A stretch of 64,000 nt of DNA from Mycolicibacterium frederiksbergense (GCF_029893345.1 NZ_JARXVE010000002.1:558001-622000), one strand, 5' to 3'; shown: positions 32,357 to 45,826, counted from the stretch's first letter. Numbers and translations: made by a program. Notes: a model not told the origin generated them from the sequence alone.

Positions 32357-33891
32357 CCGGGCCGACGGCGCTGCACCGCGACAGGCGCACAACCGAATTG
32401 GCTTCGCTCGCCGACGGGCAGCGGGTCGACGTGATCGTCATCGGCGGCGGCATCACCGGTGCGGGTATAGCGCTGGACGCAGCCACCCGAGGGCTCACTG
32501 TGGCGCTGGTGGAAAAACACGATCTGGCGTTCGGCACCAGCCGATGGAGCTCGAAACTGGTGCACGGCGGGCTGCGCTACCTGGCCACCGGCAACGTCGG
32601 GATCGCCCGCCGCAGCGCGATCGAACGCGGAATCCTGATGACCCGCAACGCACCTCACCTGGTCAAGGCCATGCCACAACTGGTGCCGTTGTTGCCGTCG
32701 ATGGGGCGAACCTCGCGGGTGCTGGTACGCACCGGATTCGTGGCAGGGGACGGGCTGCGTCGGCTGGCGGGTACCAGTGCCTCGACGTTGCCCAGGTCGC
32801 GCCGGGTGGACGCGCGTCGCGCCGTCGAGTTGGCGCCGACGGTCTGCACCGAGGGCCTGGACGGCGGGTACCTGGCCTACGACGGCCAGCTCATCGACGA
32901 TGCCCGGCTGGTTGCCGCCGTCGCCCGTACCGCTGCGCAGCACGGGGCGCGCATCCTGACCCGGGTGTCGGCCAGCGCTGCCAGCGCCACCTCGGTGCGC
33001 CTGACCGATGAGCTCACCGGGGAATCTTTCGACGCGGCAGCCCGGATGGTGATCAACGCCGCGGGAGTGTGGGCCGGGGAACTCGACCCGGCCATCACTC
33101 TGCGGCCCAGCCGCGGCACACACCTGGTGTTCGACGCCGCGGCGTTCGGCAATCCCACGGCGGCGCTGACCATTCCGATCCCGGGGGAGATCAACCGGTT
33201 CGTCTTCGCCATGCCCGAACAGCTGGGCCGGGTCTACCTGGGGTTGACCGACGAGGACGCCCCTGGACCGATTCCCGATGTGCCACAACCGACGTCGGGT
33301 GAGATCGCCTTCCTGCTCGACACCGTCAACACCGCACTGTCCACGGAACTGACAACCGCCGATGTGCGCGGGGCTTACGCAGGGCTGCGCCCCCTGATCG
33401 ATACCGGCCAGGGCCGCACAGCCGATGTGTCGCGCGAGCACGCCGTGGTGGAGTCGGCGAGCGGGGTGATCAGCGTGATCGGTGGCAAGCTCACCGAATA
33501 CCGGTACATGGCCCAGGATGTCGTGGACCGGGCACTCGCCCTGCGCGGACTTACCGCCGGGCGCTGTCGCACCGACAATCTGCCGCTGGTCGGTGCCCCG
33601 GCAAATCCGGTGTCGACGCTGCGGTCGCCGGTACAGCTGCCCTCCTCGCTGGTCGCCCGGTATGGGGCCGAGGCGCCCAATGTCATCGCGAGGGCCGGAT
33701 GTGAACGTCCCACCGACCCGGTGGCCGACGGAATCGATGTGATCCGTGCGGAATTCGAATATGCGGTGACGCATGAGGGTGCACTGTCGGTCGAGGACAT
33801 CCTGGACCGCCGCACACGCATCGGGTTGGTGGCGGCCGATCGGGACCGTGCCGCTGCAGCGGCCGCGGAGATGATCGCCGAATTCGGCTGA
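32353..33891 (+). CDS. glpD: Aerobic glycerol-3-phosphate dehydrogenase
   Basis: 512 residues. The FAD motif VIGGGITGAGIALDAATRGL is at about 31-50, followed by VEKHDLAFGTSRWSSKLVHG plus GLRYL, the hallmark of GlpD. Substrate-domain signatures GVWAGELDP, GGKLTEYRYMAQDVVD and the C-terminal helical region (RAEFEYAVTHEGALSVEDIL) are present. It oxidises glycerol-3-phosphate to dihydroxyacetone phosphate at the membrane and passes electrons to quinone. The GTG start is coupled to the TetR stop. M. tuberculosis has two glpD genes; the context matches glpD1. Confidence 0.92.
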   Translation: MTGPTALHRDRRTTELASLADGQRVDVIVIGGGITGAGIALDAATRGLTVALVEKHDLAFGTSRWSSKLVHGGLRYLATGNVGIARRSAIERGILMTRNAPHLVKAMPQLVPLLPSMGRTSRVLVRTGFVAGDGLRRLAGTSASTLPRSRRVDARRAVELAPTVCTEGLDGGYLAYDGQLIDDARLVAAVARTAAQHGARILTRVSASAASATSVRLTDELTGESFDAAARMVINAAGVWAGELDPAITLRPSRGTHLVFDAAAFGNPTAALTIPIPGEINRFVFAMPEQLGRVYLGLTDEDAPGPIPDVPQPTSGEIAFLLDTVNTALSTELTTADVRGAYAGLRPLIDTGQGRTADVSREHAVVESASGVISVIGGKLTEYRYMAQDVVDRALALRGLTAGRCRTDNLPLVGAPANPVSTLRSPVQLPSSLVARYGAEAPNVIARAGCERPTDPVADGIDVIRAEFEYAVTHEGALSVEDILDRRTRIGLVAADRDRAAAAAAEMIAEFG

Positions 33892-33940
33892 TTCACGTCC
33901 GGCTCGGGTCTGCGACCGCCACCAAGACACATCGGCGGAC

Positions 33941-33946
33941 TACAGT
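33941..33946 (+). promoter_or_regulatory. Leaderless-type -10 box
   Basis: TACAGT is 7 nt before the ATG at 33954 and no Shine-Dalgarno sequence intervenes. Confidence 0.35.
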
Positions 33947-33953
33947 CTCGAGC

Positions 33954-35528
33954 ATGGCGACGACGGCCACGGTGCCGGTCCTTATCGTCGGAGCTGGGGT
34001 GGCGGGCCTCGCCACCGCGGCCCTGCTGGCCCAGCACGGCGTCGAATCGCTGCTGGTGGAGAAGCGGCGTGAGGTCTTCATCTATCCGAAAGCCCGCAAC
34101 CTGACCTTCCGGACGTTGGAGATCCTGCGCGGGCTCGGATTGGCCGACCAGGTTCACGCCGTGGCCGACGGGGTGTCCAATATGGTGCTCAAACCGACGC
34201 TGAACAGTCCCGCGGAGGAATCCGCGATGGATATCGAGGGGATTTTTTCCAGTTTCGTCGGCCTCAGCCCGGAACCGCCGGCCCAGTACTGCCCGCAGAG
34301 CCACCTGGAACCGATACTGCTCGACCAAACCCGCCGGTCCGGTAGCGGGGTGCGGTACGGCACCTCTCTGCTGAGCTTCACCGAGGATGCCGACGGCCTC
34401 ACCGCGGTGCTGCAGTCGGAAACCGGGACCGAGACGATGCGCGCCGACTACCTGATCGCCGCCGACGGTGTGCACAGCCCGGTCCGCACCGCGCTGGGCG
34501 TCGCCACCTCGGGCTACGGTGCGTTACCGATCTTCGTGGTGTTCATCTACTTTCGGGCTGACTGGCGATCGTTCCTGCCCGGTCTGGGTGACGGCGACGC
34601 CGTACAGGTGCATAACTCCGAGGTGGACGGCATCTTCGTCGCCGTCGACGCCGAGCGCGGCATGTTCATCACCACCTACCTCCCCGAACGCGGCGAGTCG
34701 GCAGATCAATTCACCCCGGAGTATTGCCGCACCGTGCTCACCGCGGCGATCGGTGAACCGATTGACATCGAGATCATCGAGGTGGCGCCGTGGCAGCCCT
34801 ACGAACTCGTCGCCGACCAGTTCCGGCACGGACGAGCATTTCTGGTCGGCGACGCCGCGCACACCATGCCACCGTTCAAGGCCGGCGGCGCGAACACCGC
34901 CATTCAGAGTGCCCACAATCTGGCCTGGAAGCTGGCGGCCGTGCAGCATGGAACCGCCGGACCCGGTCTGCTCGCGACCTATCACGATGAGCGGTATCCG
35001 ATCGGCCGGTTCGCCGCCCACCAATCACTGGTCGGGCCGCCGCTGGCCTTTCTGCAGCTCGACCGTTCGGCGCCGGCACTGTTGGACGGCGAAGAAGCCC
35101 CACTGTTCACCATGATTCTGGGATATCAATACCATTCGGCGGCAGTGGTTTCCGATGGCCAATCGATGGAAACCGTGAGCTTCGTGGACGAATTGCGTGG
35201 CCAGCCGGGAACCCGGATGCCGCATATTTGGCTGTCCCGGGACGGCGACCGGGTATCCACCCTCGACCTGATCGGCTCCGGCTTCACCCTGTTCACCGCG
35301 GGGGACGTTGCGGCGTGGACGGCGGCGGCACCGGCGGTGGCGGCAACCTTCGACGTGGGGCTCGGGGTGCAGCCATTGGACGAGGACGGGGTGGCGCAGA
35401 CCGATCTCGGCTCCGGTGGGGCGTTACTGGTTCGTCCCGACGACTTCGTCGGCTGGCGTACCGACAATCTGCCCGAAGATCCGGAAATCGCTCTGCGGCA
35501 GGTGCTCTCGAGAATCCTGGACCGTTGA
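33954..35528 (+). CDS. Class A FAD-dependent aromatic hydroxylase-like monooxygenase
   Basis: 524 residues of the PheA/TfdB and polyketide-hydroxylase group. GxGxxG motif VLIVGAGVAGLATAALL (8-24), the DG motif LIAADGVHSPVRTALG (about 168-183) and the GD motif FLVGDAAHTMPPFKAGGANT (about 296-315) are all present, with a C-terminal thioredoxin-like domain. It would hydroxylate an aromatic or polyketide ring using NADPH and O2. It is the first gene of the segment that interrupts the conserved glpD-accD6 neighbourhood and converges with the LysR gene. Confidence 0.85.
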   Translation: MATTATVPVLIVGAGVAGLATAALLAQHGVESLLVEKRREVFIYPKARNLTFRTLEILRGLGLADQVHAVADGVSNMVLKPTLNSPAEESAMDIEGIFSSFVGLSPEPPAQYCPQSHLEPILLDQTRRSGSGVRYGTSLLSFTEDADGLTAVLQSETGTETMRADYLIAADGVHSPVRTALGVATSGYGALPIFVVFIYFRADWRSFLPGLGDGDAVQVHNSEVDGIFVAVDAERGMFITTYLPERGESADQFTPEYCRTVLTAAIGEPIDIEIIEVAPWQPYELVADQFRHGRAFLVGDAAHTMPPFKAGGANTAIQSAHNLAWKLAAVQHGTAGPGLLATYHDERYPIGRFAAHQSLVGPPLAFLQLDRSAPALLDGEEAPLFTMILGYQYHSAAVVSDGQSMETVSFVDELRGQPGTRMPHIWLSRDGDRVSTLDLIGSGFTLFTAGDVAAWTAAAPAVAATFDVGLGVQPLDEDGVAQTDLGSGGALLVRPDDFVGWRTDNLPEDPEIALRQVLSRILDR

Positions 35529-35538
35529 CGCGTGCGGT

Positions 35539-36414
35539 CTAACCGGCCACGATGGCGTCGCGCACCGCTGAAGCGGTGTGGCGCAGCCAGAGTGCCTGAA
35601 CCGGTGCCAGTAGCGGCGGTACGAGATCCACCACCGACACCCGTCCGGCCATGGCCGGACCGGCGGAGGTGGTGACGAAAGCGACCGCGTCGGTGGTCAG
35701 CGGCGCGGCGACCGTCGCCGCACCTTGCACCCGACTCACCACATAGTCGGGCTCGAACCCGGCTCGGCGACACGCACCCATCAAGAAGTCGCTGTAGAAC
35801 GAGGAGCCGGGCGGTGCCCACAGCGCGATGCGCTCACCGGCGAGATCGGTGATCTCGATGTTGTCGCGCCCGATCAGCCGGTGCCCGCTCGGCAGGGCCA
35901 CCCGCACCGGGTTATAGCCGATCACAGCGCCGGCGAGATCGCTGGTCGGTACCACCGCGCGCCGCAGGCCCAGCTGCACCGAACCGTCGAGCACCCCCTC
36001 GATCAGCTGGTCCGGGAACATCTGGCGGAACGTGAACGAGGTGTCAGCGAATGCATCGATCGCCGGTTCGAGCAATTCATAGACTTCGCTCCCGCTGAGG
36101 GCAGGAGTGTGCCCGACGACGTAGGTCTCCCGGTCCGCCGCGGCGGTGCGACGCACTTGCTCGGAAATGGTGTGTGCGGCAGCTAATAGGGTGCGGCCTT
36201 CGGTGAGCAGTAACTCGCCAGCGCTGGTGAGAATTACCCGACGGCCATCCCTACTGAAAAGCGTTGCTTTGATTTCTTTTTCGAGCTGTCGAACCGAACT
36301 GCTCAGCGCCTGTTGGCTCAGGTGCAACTCCTCGGCGGCGCGGGTGAAGCTACCTGACTCGGCGACGGTGACGAAGTGCCGAAGCCGCCGTAGATCTGGA
36401 ACGGGCGCCGTCAT
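35539..36414 (-). CDS. LysR-family transcriptional regulator
   Basis: 291 residues. The winged HTH is DLRRLRHFVTVAESGSFTRA, AEELHLSQQALSSSVRQLE. The co-inducer domain spans about 95-285. It is divergent from the SDR gene at 36502 with an 87-bp gap holding a 10-bp inverted repeat, the usual LysR arrangement, so the SDR is the probable target. The hydroxylase gene ending at 35528 is convergent. Confidence 0.9.
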   Translation of the reverse strand: MTAPVPDLRRLRHFVTVAESGSFTRAAEELHLSQQALSSSVRQLEKEIKATLFSRDGRRVILTSAGELLLTEGRTLLAAAHTISEQVRRTAAADRETYVVGHTPALSGSEVYELLEPAIDAFADTSFTFRQMFPDQLIEGVLDGSVQLGLRRAVVPTSDLAGAVIGYNPVRVALPSGHRLIGRDNIEITDLAGERIALWAPPGSSFYSDFLMGACRRAGFEPDYVVSRVQGAATVAAPLTTDAVAFVTTSAGPAMAGRVSVVDLVPPLLAPVQALWLRHTASAVRDAIVAG

Positions 36415-36425
36415 CGGGTAAGCAT

Positions 36426-36494
36426 ATCCACAATTAATAGTTGTCGAGAGTTCGAAAAGATGTGATTTTCAATTGTGGATCGCCTCACTAGCCT
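36426..36494 (+). promoter_or_regulatory. LysR-type inverted repeat and leaderless -10
   Basis: ATCCACAATT (36426-36435) and AATTGTGGAT (36471-36480) are perfect inverted 10-mers separated by 35 bp. A TANNNT box TAGCCT (36489-36494) lies 7 nt before the GTG at 36502. The right arm therefore sits near -32 to -22 of the SDR promoter and the left arm just upstream of the LysR gene start, suiting looping or dual-site control. Confidence 0.5.
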
Positions 36495-36501
36495 CGAAGT
36501 C

Positions 36502-37251
36502 GTGAGCAAACTTGAGGGCAAATCTGCAGTGGTGGCGGCGGGGGCCAAGAACCTCGGTGCGTTGATCAGTACGACGTTGGCTTCGAGGGGTGTCAACGTT
36601 GCGGTGCATTACAACAGCGCTTCGACCGAGGCCGACGCGGACAGGACCGTCGCGGCGGTACAGGCCACCGGGGTCAAGGCGATCAAGGTGCAGGGCGACC
36701 TGACGGTTCCGGCGGAGGTGGAGAGGCTGTTCGACGCCGCGATCGGCGCCTTCGGCAGTGTCGACATCGCGATCAACACCGTCGGGAAGGTGTTGCGCAA
36801 GCCATTCGTGGAAACCACTGAGGCTGAGTACGATTCGATGTTCGACATCAACGCCAAGGCGGCCTATTTCTTTCTCCAGCAGGCCGGAAAACGGCTCAAT
36901 GACCATGGTTCGGTGGTCACGATCGTCACCGCGTTGTTGGCGGCCTATACCGACGGCTACTCCACATACGCAGGTTCCAAGAGTCCCGTTGAACACTTCA
37001 CCCGGGCGGCCTCCAAGGAGTTCGGGGTGCGGGGTATCAACGTCAACAACGTCGCCCCCGGTCCGATGGACACGCCGTTCTTCTACCCACAGGAAACACC
37101 GGACCGGGTCGAGTTCCACAAGTCCCAGGCCATGGGCAACAGGTTGACCGAGATCACCGACATCGCCCCGCTGGTGGTGTTCCTGGCCGACGAGGGGCAT
37201 TGGATCACGGGGCAGACCATCTTCGCCAACGGCGGATACACCACCCGCTGA
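36502..37251 (+). CDS. SDR-family oxidoreductase, putative LysR target
   Basis: 249 residues. The N-terminal cofactor loop is VVAAGAKNLGALIST rather than the classical TGxxxGIG, INTVGKV replaces NNAG, and the catalytic YAGSK is present (about 161-165). The expected catalytic Ser is Thr (IVTALLA). The end WITGQTIFANGGYTT is typical. These deviations suggest a divergent substrate or altered rate. GTG at 36502 is preferred because of the leaderless -10; an in-frame GTG at 36475 lies within the inverted repeat. Confidence 0.83.
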   Translation: MSKLEGKSAVVAAGAKNLGALISTTLASRGVNVAVHYNSASTEADADRTVAAVQATGVKAIKVQGDLTVPAEVERLFDAAIGAFGSVDIAINTVGKVLRKPFVETTEAEYDSMFDINAKAAYFFLQQAGKRLNDHGSVVTIVTALLAAYTDGYSTYAGSKSPVEHFTRAASKEFGVRGINVNNVAPGPMDTPFFYPQETPDRVEFHKSQAMGNRLTEITDIAPLVVFLADEGHWITGQTIFANGGYTTR

Positions 37252-37412
37252 CCAGGTCGTATTCGCAGGACGACGTTCGGTCTGGTTTCATCGCCTTTCT
37301 GTGTGAGCAACTACCCACGTAACGCGTTTGCAGGGTCTACCGTGCGATTCATCCGCACTGGATCACGTCCGGTAGCGGTCCGGGCGCCCAACCTGTGACG
37401 AGGTGATGTCGA

Positions 37413-38719
37413 GTGCACAGCGGTCAGTCGGAGCGTGGGCACGCGCACATACTCGACGAGTCCCTGCTGGTCGATGCCGAGAAAGCAGATCGTCCGGTCG
37501 TCGACTTTCTGGTGTCCACACCCGGCCGGATGGCGTTGACGGCCGTGGTCCTGATCGCGGCGTTGCTCGTCGTGGGCGTGGCGGCATCGGCGACGGTTTC
37601 CGGCGCCCAACACCGGCTGGAAACCCTGCGGTTGCACACCGAACCGCTGGCCGATGCCGCACAGCAAATCTACAGCGCGCTGTCGTTCGCCAACACGACC
37701 GCGGCCACCGCATTCCTGGCCGGCGGCGTCGAACCGCAAGACGTCCGCGATCGCTACGACGCGGCCATCGGACAGGCCTCCGCCGGGCTCGTCACCGCAT
37801 CGAACGGTGTGTCGCCCAACGACATCCGCTCGCTGACATTGCTCACCGATCTGTCCAACCAGCTGGCGGTGTACACCGCAATGATGGCGACTGCTCGGGC
37901 GAACAACCGCGATGGCCGCCCGATTGGCGTCGCGTACCTCAGTCAATCGTCCGCGCTGCTGCAGCAGTCGATCCTGCCGGACGCCGAGCAGCTGTATCGC
38001 ACGCAGGCCAACGCCGTCACGGAATCGGGACGTTCGGCACACCCGGCACGCGCGGTGATTGCCGCAGCCGTACTGGTGTTGGCGCTGTTGGTAGTCGCAC
38101 AGATCTTCCTGGTCAGGCACAGCCATCGTCGGCTCAACCCTGGCCTGGTGCTGGCGTCGGTGTTGATGGCAGTGCTCGTAGTGTGGCTGACTGTGGCCGG
38201 GCTGGTGTCAATGCACGCCGCCAGCGATGCAAGTAGGTCAGGCGGTGAGCCGCTCGGCATGTCAGTGACCGCCCGGATCCTGGTCCAGCAGGCCCGAGCG
38301 GACGAAATACTCGGACTGCTCAAACGGGGTTCCGACACCCTGTCCGATACCCGATTCCAAGAGCGGACCGCGGAGGTCGGGCGGATCCTCTATAAGCATC
38401 CGGTTGACGAGGCGCAGGACGCGCTGCGCGGCTGGATGGCCTCGCATGCCGAGATCCGAAGCAAAATGGGCAGCGGCGACTATCGCGGCGCCGTGGCGAT
38501 CGCACGGGATGACGGACAGCAGCACTCGACGGCCCAGTTCACCCGGTTGGATCAGGCATTGGGGGACGACATCGCACGATTGCGCGGTCGTCAGCAGGAT
38601 GGGATCACGCGTGCTTACACGGCTCTGACCGCGCTTGCACCCGGTGCCGCGGCCATCAGTGTGCTGGCGGCACTCGCGGTTGCCGCCGGTGCCGCGCCCC
38701 GACTGAGCGAGTACCACTG

Positions 38720-38720
<1 letters not shown>
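37413..38720 (+). CDS. GlnX-like membrane protein of a PknG signalling operon
   Basis: 435 residues with four predicted transmembrane helices (about 40-60, 209-229, 241-264, 408-426). These leave two extracytoplasmic helical domains, about 61-208 and 265-407, rich in DxxLxxL-type helices as in bacterial sensor domains. In M. tuberculosis GlnX (Rv0412c) connects the glutamate/aspartate-binding GlnH to cytoplasmic PknG. GTG start with GAGG upstream; its stop shares one base with the glnH ATG. The 161-bp gap before it holds no supported gene. Confidence 0.78.
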
Positions 38721-41682
<2,962 letters not shown>

Positions 41683-41700
41683 CTACCAGACACCGCCGAG

Positions 41701-41750
41701 CAGACGCAGAATCGCCCGAAAACTGGTGTTTTCGGGCGATTCTGTGTCTG
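41701..41750. terminator. Strong bidirectional hairpin between pknG-like gene and accD6
   Basis: A 23-bp stem (41701-41723 pairing with 41728-41750) with a 4-nt TGGT loop. The inner 17 pairs, CAGAATCGCCCGAAAAC, are perfect and the outer part has one G-T wobble. It sits between the convergent stops at 41682 and 41769 and can terminate transcription from both sides. Confidence 0.85.
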
Positions 41751-41768
41751 GTCGCGCAAAAAAGGTTG

Positions 41769-43193
41769 TTACAGCGGGATGTTCTTGTGGCGGCCGCGAC
41801 GGTGCGGGGCCTCGGCCAGCGCCTGCGTCAGCTTGCTACGGGTGTGCGCCGGGTCGATCTTCTCGTCGACCACACCGATCTCGACCGCGGAATCCACACC
41901 GCCGGCGATCTTTTCGTGCTCGATGGCCAGCTGCTCGTGCAGTGCCTCACGCTCGTCATCCGAGGCGGCGGCGAGCGTCTTCTTATGCAGGATGCCGACC
42001 GCGGCCTTGGCGCCCATCACGGCGACCTCGGCGTCCGGCCACGCGAACACCTTGGTGGCGTTGAGCGAACGGGAGTTCATCGCGATGTAGGCGCCGCCGT
42101 AGATCTTGCGGGTCACCAGGGTCACGCGGGGGACCGAAGACTCACCGAAGGCGTGCAGCAGCTTGGCACCGCGACGCACCACGCCGCCCCATTCCTGATC
42201 CACGCCGGGCAGGTAGCCGGGCACGTCGACCACGACCACCAGCGGAATACCGAACGCGTCGCACAACCGCACGAAACGCGCGGACTTCTCGGCGCTTTCG
42301 GAGTTCAGGCAGCCGCCCAGCCGCAGCGGGTTGTTGGCGATCACGCCCACGCTCCGGCCGGCCAGCCGACCGAGACCCACCACGATCGACGGAGCCCACT
42401 TGCCCTGGAACTCTTCGAACGGCACGCCCTCGTCGAGCAGCGCCTCGATGATCGGATGCACGTCGTAGGCGCGGCGGGCCGATTCGGGCATCAGCGCGGC
42501 CAGGTCGGTGTCGCCGGCCTCGGCCTTGCTGCGGTCGAAATGGCCCTGCTGGCTGAACAATCCGACCAGGCGACGGCCGCGCTCGTAGGCGTCCAGCTCG
42601 TCGTCGGCCACGATGTGGCACACACCGGACTTCTTGTGGTGGGCGTCGGGGCCGCCGAGCGACACCATGTCGACGTCCTCACCGGTGACGCTGCGCACCA
42701 CGTCCGGACCGGTGACGAAGATCTTGCTGTCCGGTGCCATCACGATCACGTCGGTCAAGGCCGGACCGTAGGCCGCGCCGCCGGCCGCGAAGCCGACCAC
42801 CACCGAGATCTGTGGGATGTAACCCGACGCCCGGATCATCGCCTCGAAGACCAGGCCGACCGCGTGCAGGGCCTTGACGCCCTCGGCCAGCCGCGCGCCA
42901 CCGGAATGCCAGATGCCCACGACCGGGCTCTGCTCCTCAATGGCGAGGTCGTAGGCGTTGACGATGTGGGCGCAGCCATCCACGCCCATCGCCCCGCCCA
43001 TCACGGTGCCATCGGTGCAGAACGCAACGGTCCGGACGCCGTTGACGGTGCCTGCCGCAGCCAGAATGCCGGAACGGTCACGCTCGTGCAGCAGCTCGAC
43101 GTCGCACCCGTCGTCGAAGAATGTCTTCAGGCGCAATAGCGGATCACGCGGGTCGAGCGTCTCGCCAACAGCCTCGGGGGCCATGATCGTCAT
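41769..43193 (-). CDS. accD6: Acetyl/propionyl-CoA carboxylase beta subunit
   Basis: 474 residues of the carboxyltransferase (crotonase-type) family. GIWHSGGARLAEGV and VVGFAAGGAAYGPALTDV form the N-terminal acyl-CoA oxyanion region; VVVVDVPGYLPGVDQEWGGV and TRKIYGGAYIAMNS form the C-terminal biotin region. AccD6 with a biotinylated alpha subunit (AccA3) makes malonyl-CoA for FAS-I/FAS-II. It is the last gene of the fabD-acpM-kasA-kasB-accD6 operon, 65 bp after kasB. Confidence 0.96.
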   Translation of the reverse strand: MTIMAPEAVGETLDPRDPLLRLKTFFDDGCDVELLHERDRSGILAAAGTVNGVRTVAFCTDGTVMGGAMGVDGCAHIVNAYDLAIEEQSPVVGIWHSGGARLAEGVKALHAVGLVFEAMIRASGYIPQISVVVGFAAGGAAYGPALTDVIVMAPDSKIFVTGPDVVRSVTGEDVDMVSLGGPDAHHKKSGVCHIVADDELDAYERGRRLVGLFSQQGHFDRSKAEAGDTDLAALMPESARRAYDVHPIIEALLDEGVPFEEFQGKWAPSIVVGLGRLAGRSVGVIANNPLRLGGCLNSESAEKSARFVRLCDAFGIPLVVVVDVPGYLPGVDQEWGGVVRRGAKLLHAFGESSVPRVTLVTRKIYGGAYIAMNSRSLNATKVFAWPDAEVAVMGAKAAVGILHKKTLAAASDDEREALHEQLAIEHEKIAGGVDSAVEIGVVDEKIDPAHTRSKLTQALAEAPHRRGRHKNIPL

Positions 43194-43258
43194 ACAAATC
43201 TCCTCTAGCCCGTCGGATGTGCGGCTACGGCCTTGGAAGTACTGGAAATGCTTGTCTG

Positions 43259-44512
43259 TCAGTATTTTCCGAAGGCGAGCGCGACGTTGTGCCCACCGAA
43301 TCCGAACGAATTGTTGATGGCGTACTTGAAATCGCCCTGCCGCGGTGCACCGGCGACCACATCCAGATCAATCGCCGGATCGAGATTGTGAAGGTTGAGC
43401 GTCGGCGGGATGATCCCGTCGCGCAGCGCCATGACCGTCAGGATGGATTCCACCGCGCCGACCGCACCAACCGAGTGGCCGAGCGCGGACTTGGGTGCAT
43501 AAACGGCCGGCTTGTGACCGCCCATTGCGTTGTTGATGGCCACGCCCTCGGCTACGTCGCCGACGCTGGTGCCGGTGGCGTGCGCGTTGACGTGGTCGAT
43601 ATCCGTGGGCTGCAGACCGGCGAGCTCGATGGCCCGGGTCATGGCATAACCCGCCTGCTCGCCGTTGGGGTCCGGCGCCACGATGTGGTAGCCGTCGGAG
43701 GTCACGCTCGCCCCCATCAGCCGGGCCAGGATGTTGGCCCCACGTGCCTTGGCGTGCTCCTCGGTCTCGATGACCAGCAGGGCGGCGCCCTCGCCGAAGA
43801 CGAAACCGTTGCGGTCCCGGTCGAACGGGCGACAGGCGCCGGCCGGGTCGTCGTTACTGGTCGACAACACGATGCGCATCTGGGCGAAGCCCGCGATCGG
43901 CACCGCTTCAATCTTGGTTTCCACCCCACCGCAGATGGCGATATCGGCTTCCCCGAGCACGATATTGCGCCACGCGTTGGCGATCGCCTCGGAACCCGAG
44001 GCGCAGGCCGAGATCAGGGTGCTGACCCCGGCCTTGGCCTTGCGCTCGAGTCCGACGGCGGCGGCAGCGCCATTGGGCATGTACATCTGCACGACGAGCG
44101 GTGACACGGCGCGCAGGCCCTTGTTCCGCAGATTGTCGTAGGCGAACAGGAGCTCCTCCGAGGAGCCCATGCCGGTGCCGATAGACACCATCAACCGCCT
44201 GGAATCGACCTCGGGCGAGCCCGCGTTCTCCCACACCCGCCGACCGATCACCGTCGACATCTTCTGCAGATACGACAGCCGACGAAGCTCGACGCGCGTC
44301 AGCTCATGATCGAAGTCCTCAAGGAGATGCCCGCCGATACGAACCGGCAGGTCATACTCCTCGACGAACGAGTCAGTGAGCGTACGGATGCCGCTCTGAC
44401 CGTCCAGCAACTTCTTCCAAGTGCTCTCAGCGTCGGTTGCCAGCGCCGTCGACATGGCTACGCCGGTGACAACCACATTGGGTAGACCCTTACCCGTGGA
44501 CAATCCCGCCAT
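43259..44512 (-). CDS. kasB: Beta-ketoacyl-ACP synthase KasB
   Basis: 417 residues, thiolase fold. Catalytic Cys in [10 protein letters not shown] (about 170), His in [12 protein letters not shown] (about 311) and His in [12 protein letters not shown] (about 345). KasB extends meromycolate chains to full length in FAS-II. It is 63 bp downstream of kasA and closely similar to it; being second in order matches the mycobacterial operon. It is an established target of thiolactomycin-type inhibitors. Confidence 0.95.
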   Translation of the reverse strand: MAGLSTGKGLPNVVVTGVAMSTALATDAESTWKKLLDGQSGIRTLTDSFVEEYDLPVRIGGHLLEDFDHELTRVELRRLSYLQKMSTVIGRRVWENAGSPEVDSRRLMVSIGTGMGSSEELLFAYDNLRNKGLRAVSPLVVQMYMPNGAAAAVGLERKAKAGVSTLISACASGSEAIANAWRNIVLGEADIAICGGVETKIEAVPIAGFAQMRIVLSTSNDDPAGACRPFDRDRNGFVFGEGAALLVIETEEHAKARGANILARLMGASVTSDGYHIVAPDPNGEQAGYAMTRAIELAGLQPTDIDHVNAHATGTSVGDVAEGVAINNAMGGHKPAVYAPKSALGHSVGAVGAVESILTVMALRDGIIPPTLNLHNLDPAIDLDVVAGAPRQGDFKYAINNSFGFGGHNVALAFGKY

Positions 44513-44575
44513 TTACGGTGTCTTTCCTTCCGTACCTACCCTCGATGCCCTAGTACAACCGGGACTTTTCGCTCC

Positions 44576-45826
44576 TCAGTACCGCCCGAAGGTCAGAGCC
44601 ACATTGTGACCACCGAACCCGAACGAGTTGTTGACCGCGTACTTATATTCGCCGTACCGAGGCTCACCTGCAACGACATCGAGATCTATCTCGGGATCAG
44701 GAGTCTCGTAGTTGAGCGTCGGCGGGATGACGCCGTCCCGCAGTGCGAGCACTGTCAGGATCGACTCCAGCGCACCGACCGCACCGATCGAGTGGCCCAG
44801 GGCCGACTTCGGTGCGTACACCGCGGCGTTCTGCACACCGGCGACGCGCAGCGCGTTGGCTTCTGCGATGTCACCGATCGGCGTGGCCGTGGCGTGTGCG
44901 TTGACGTGATCGATGTCCTTGGCGTCCAGACCCGCGGTTTCGAGCGCCCGCTTAATGGCAGCACCGGCCCGCAGACCGTCGGAGGCCGGGGCCACCATGT
45001 GGAACGCATCCGAGGTGATACCGGCACCCATCAGCCGGGCCAGCGGCTTGGCGCCACGGGCCTTGGCGTGCTCTTCGGTCTCGATGATCATCATCGCGCC
45101 GGCTTCACCGAACACGAACCCGTCGCGGTCCTTGTCGAACGGACGGGATGCGCCGGCCGGATCGTCGTTGCGGGTGCTCATCGCGCGCATCATCGAGAAC
45201 GCCGCGATCGGCAGCGCCTCGATACCGCCTTCGACACCACCGCACACGGCGAAATCGGCGTCACCCATGACGATCTGGCGCCATGCGTGAGCGATGGCCT
45301 CCGAACCCGAGGAACAGGCCGACACCGGGGTGATGACCCCGGCGCGGGCGCCGAGCTCAAGACCGGCGACCGCGGCCGCACCGTTGGGCATGATCATCTG
45401 AACGGCGAGCGGCGACACCTTGCGGGGGCCACCCTCGTTCATCGCGTCGTAGGTCTCGACGATCTTCTCGCCACCGCCGAGGCCCGTGCCGATCACGACG
45501 GCAAAGCGATCGGGGTCGACCTCAGGGGTGCCCGCGCTCTCCCAGAGCTGCTTGCTCAGGAACTTCGACATGCGCTGCACGTAGGACATGCGGCGCATGT
45601 CCAGCCGGGTCATGTGGTCGTCGATGTTGTCGACGAGGTGCCCGCCGATGCGGACCGGCAGGTCCCACTTGGTGACGAAATCGTCGGTCAGCTCGCGGAT
45701 GCCGCTCTCGCCAGCCAGCAGGCCCTTCCACGTGCTCTCGATGTCCGGCGCGAGGGCAGTCGTCGCCGTGACGGCGGTTACCACAACACTGGGGTAACCG
45801 CCGTTGGCAGTGGAAGGACGGGTCAT
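44576..45826 (-). CDS. kasA: Beta-ketoacyl-ACP synthase KasA
   Basis: 416 residues with catalytic Cys in [10 protein letters not shown] (about 171), His in [12 protein letters not shown] and His in [12 protein letters not shown]. KasA performs early FAS-II elongation by condensing acyl-AcpM with malonyl-AcpM and is essential in mycobacteria. Its ATG overlaps the acpM stop (ATGA, 45823-45826), coupling production of enzyme and carrier. Confidence 0.96.
   Translation of the reverse strand: MTRPSTANGGYPSVVVTAVTATTALAPDIESTWKGLLAGESGIRELTDDFVTKWDLPVRIGGHLVDNIDDHMTRLDMRRMSYVQRMSKFLSKQLWESAGTPEVDPDRFAVVIGTGLGGGEKIVETYDAMNEGGPRKVSPLAVQMIMPNGAAAVAGLELGARAGVITPVSACSSGSEAIAHAWRQIVMGDADFAVCGGVEGGIEALPIAAFSMMRAMSTRNDDPAGASRPFDKDRDGFVFGEAGAMMIIETEEHAKARGAKPLARLMGAGITSDAFHMVAPASDGLRAGAAIKRALETAGLDAKDIDHVNAHATATPIGDIAEANALRVAGVQNAAVYAPKSALGHSIGAVGALESILTVLALRDGVIPPTLNYETPDPEIDLDVVAGEPRYGEYKYAVNNSFGFGGHNVALTFGRY

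Noticed and set aside
43259..45826. Recent tandem duplication of kas genes
   Set aside because: kasA and kasB are the ancient, functionally distinct pair found in all mycolate-producing mycobacteria, not a new duplication.
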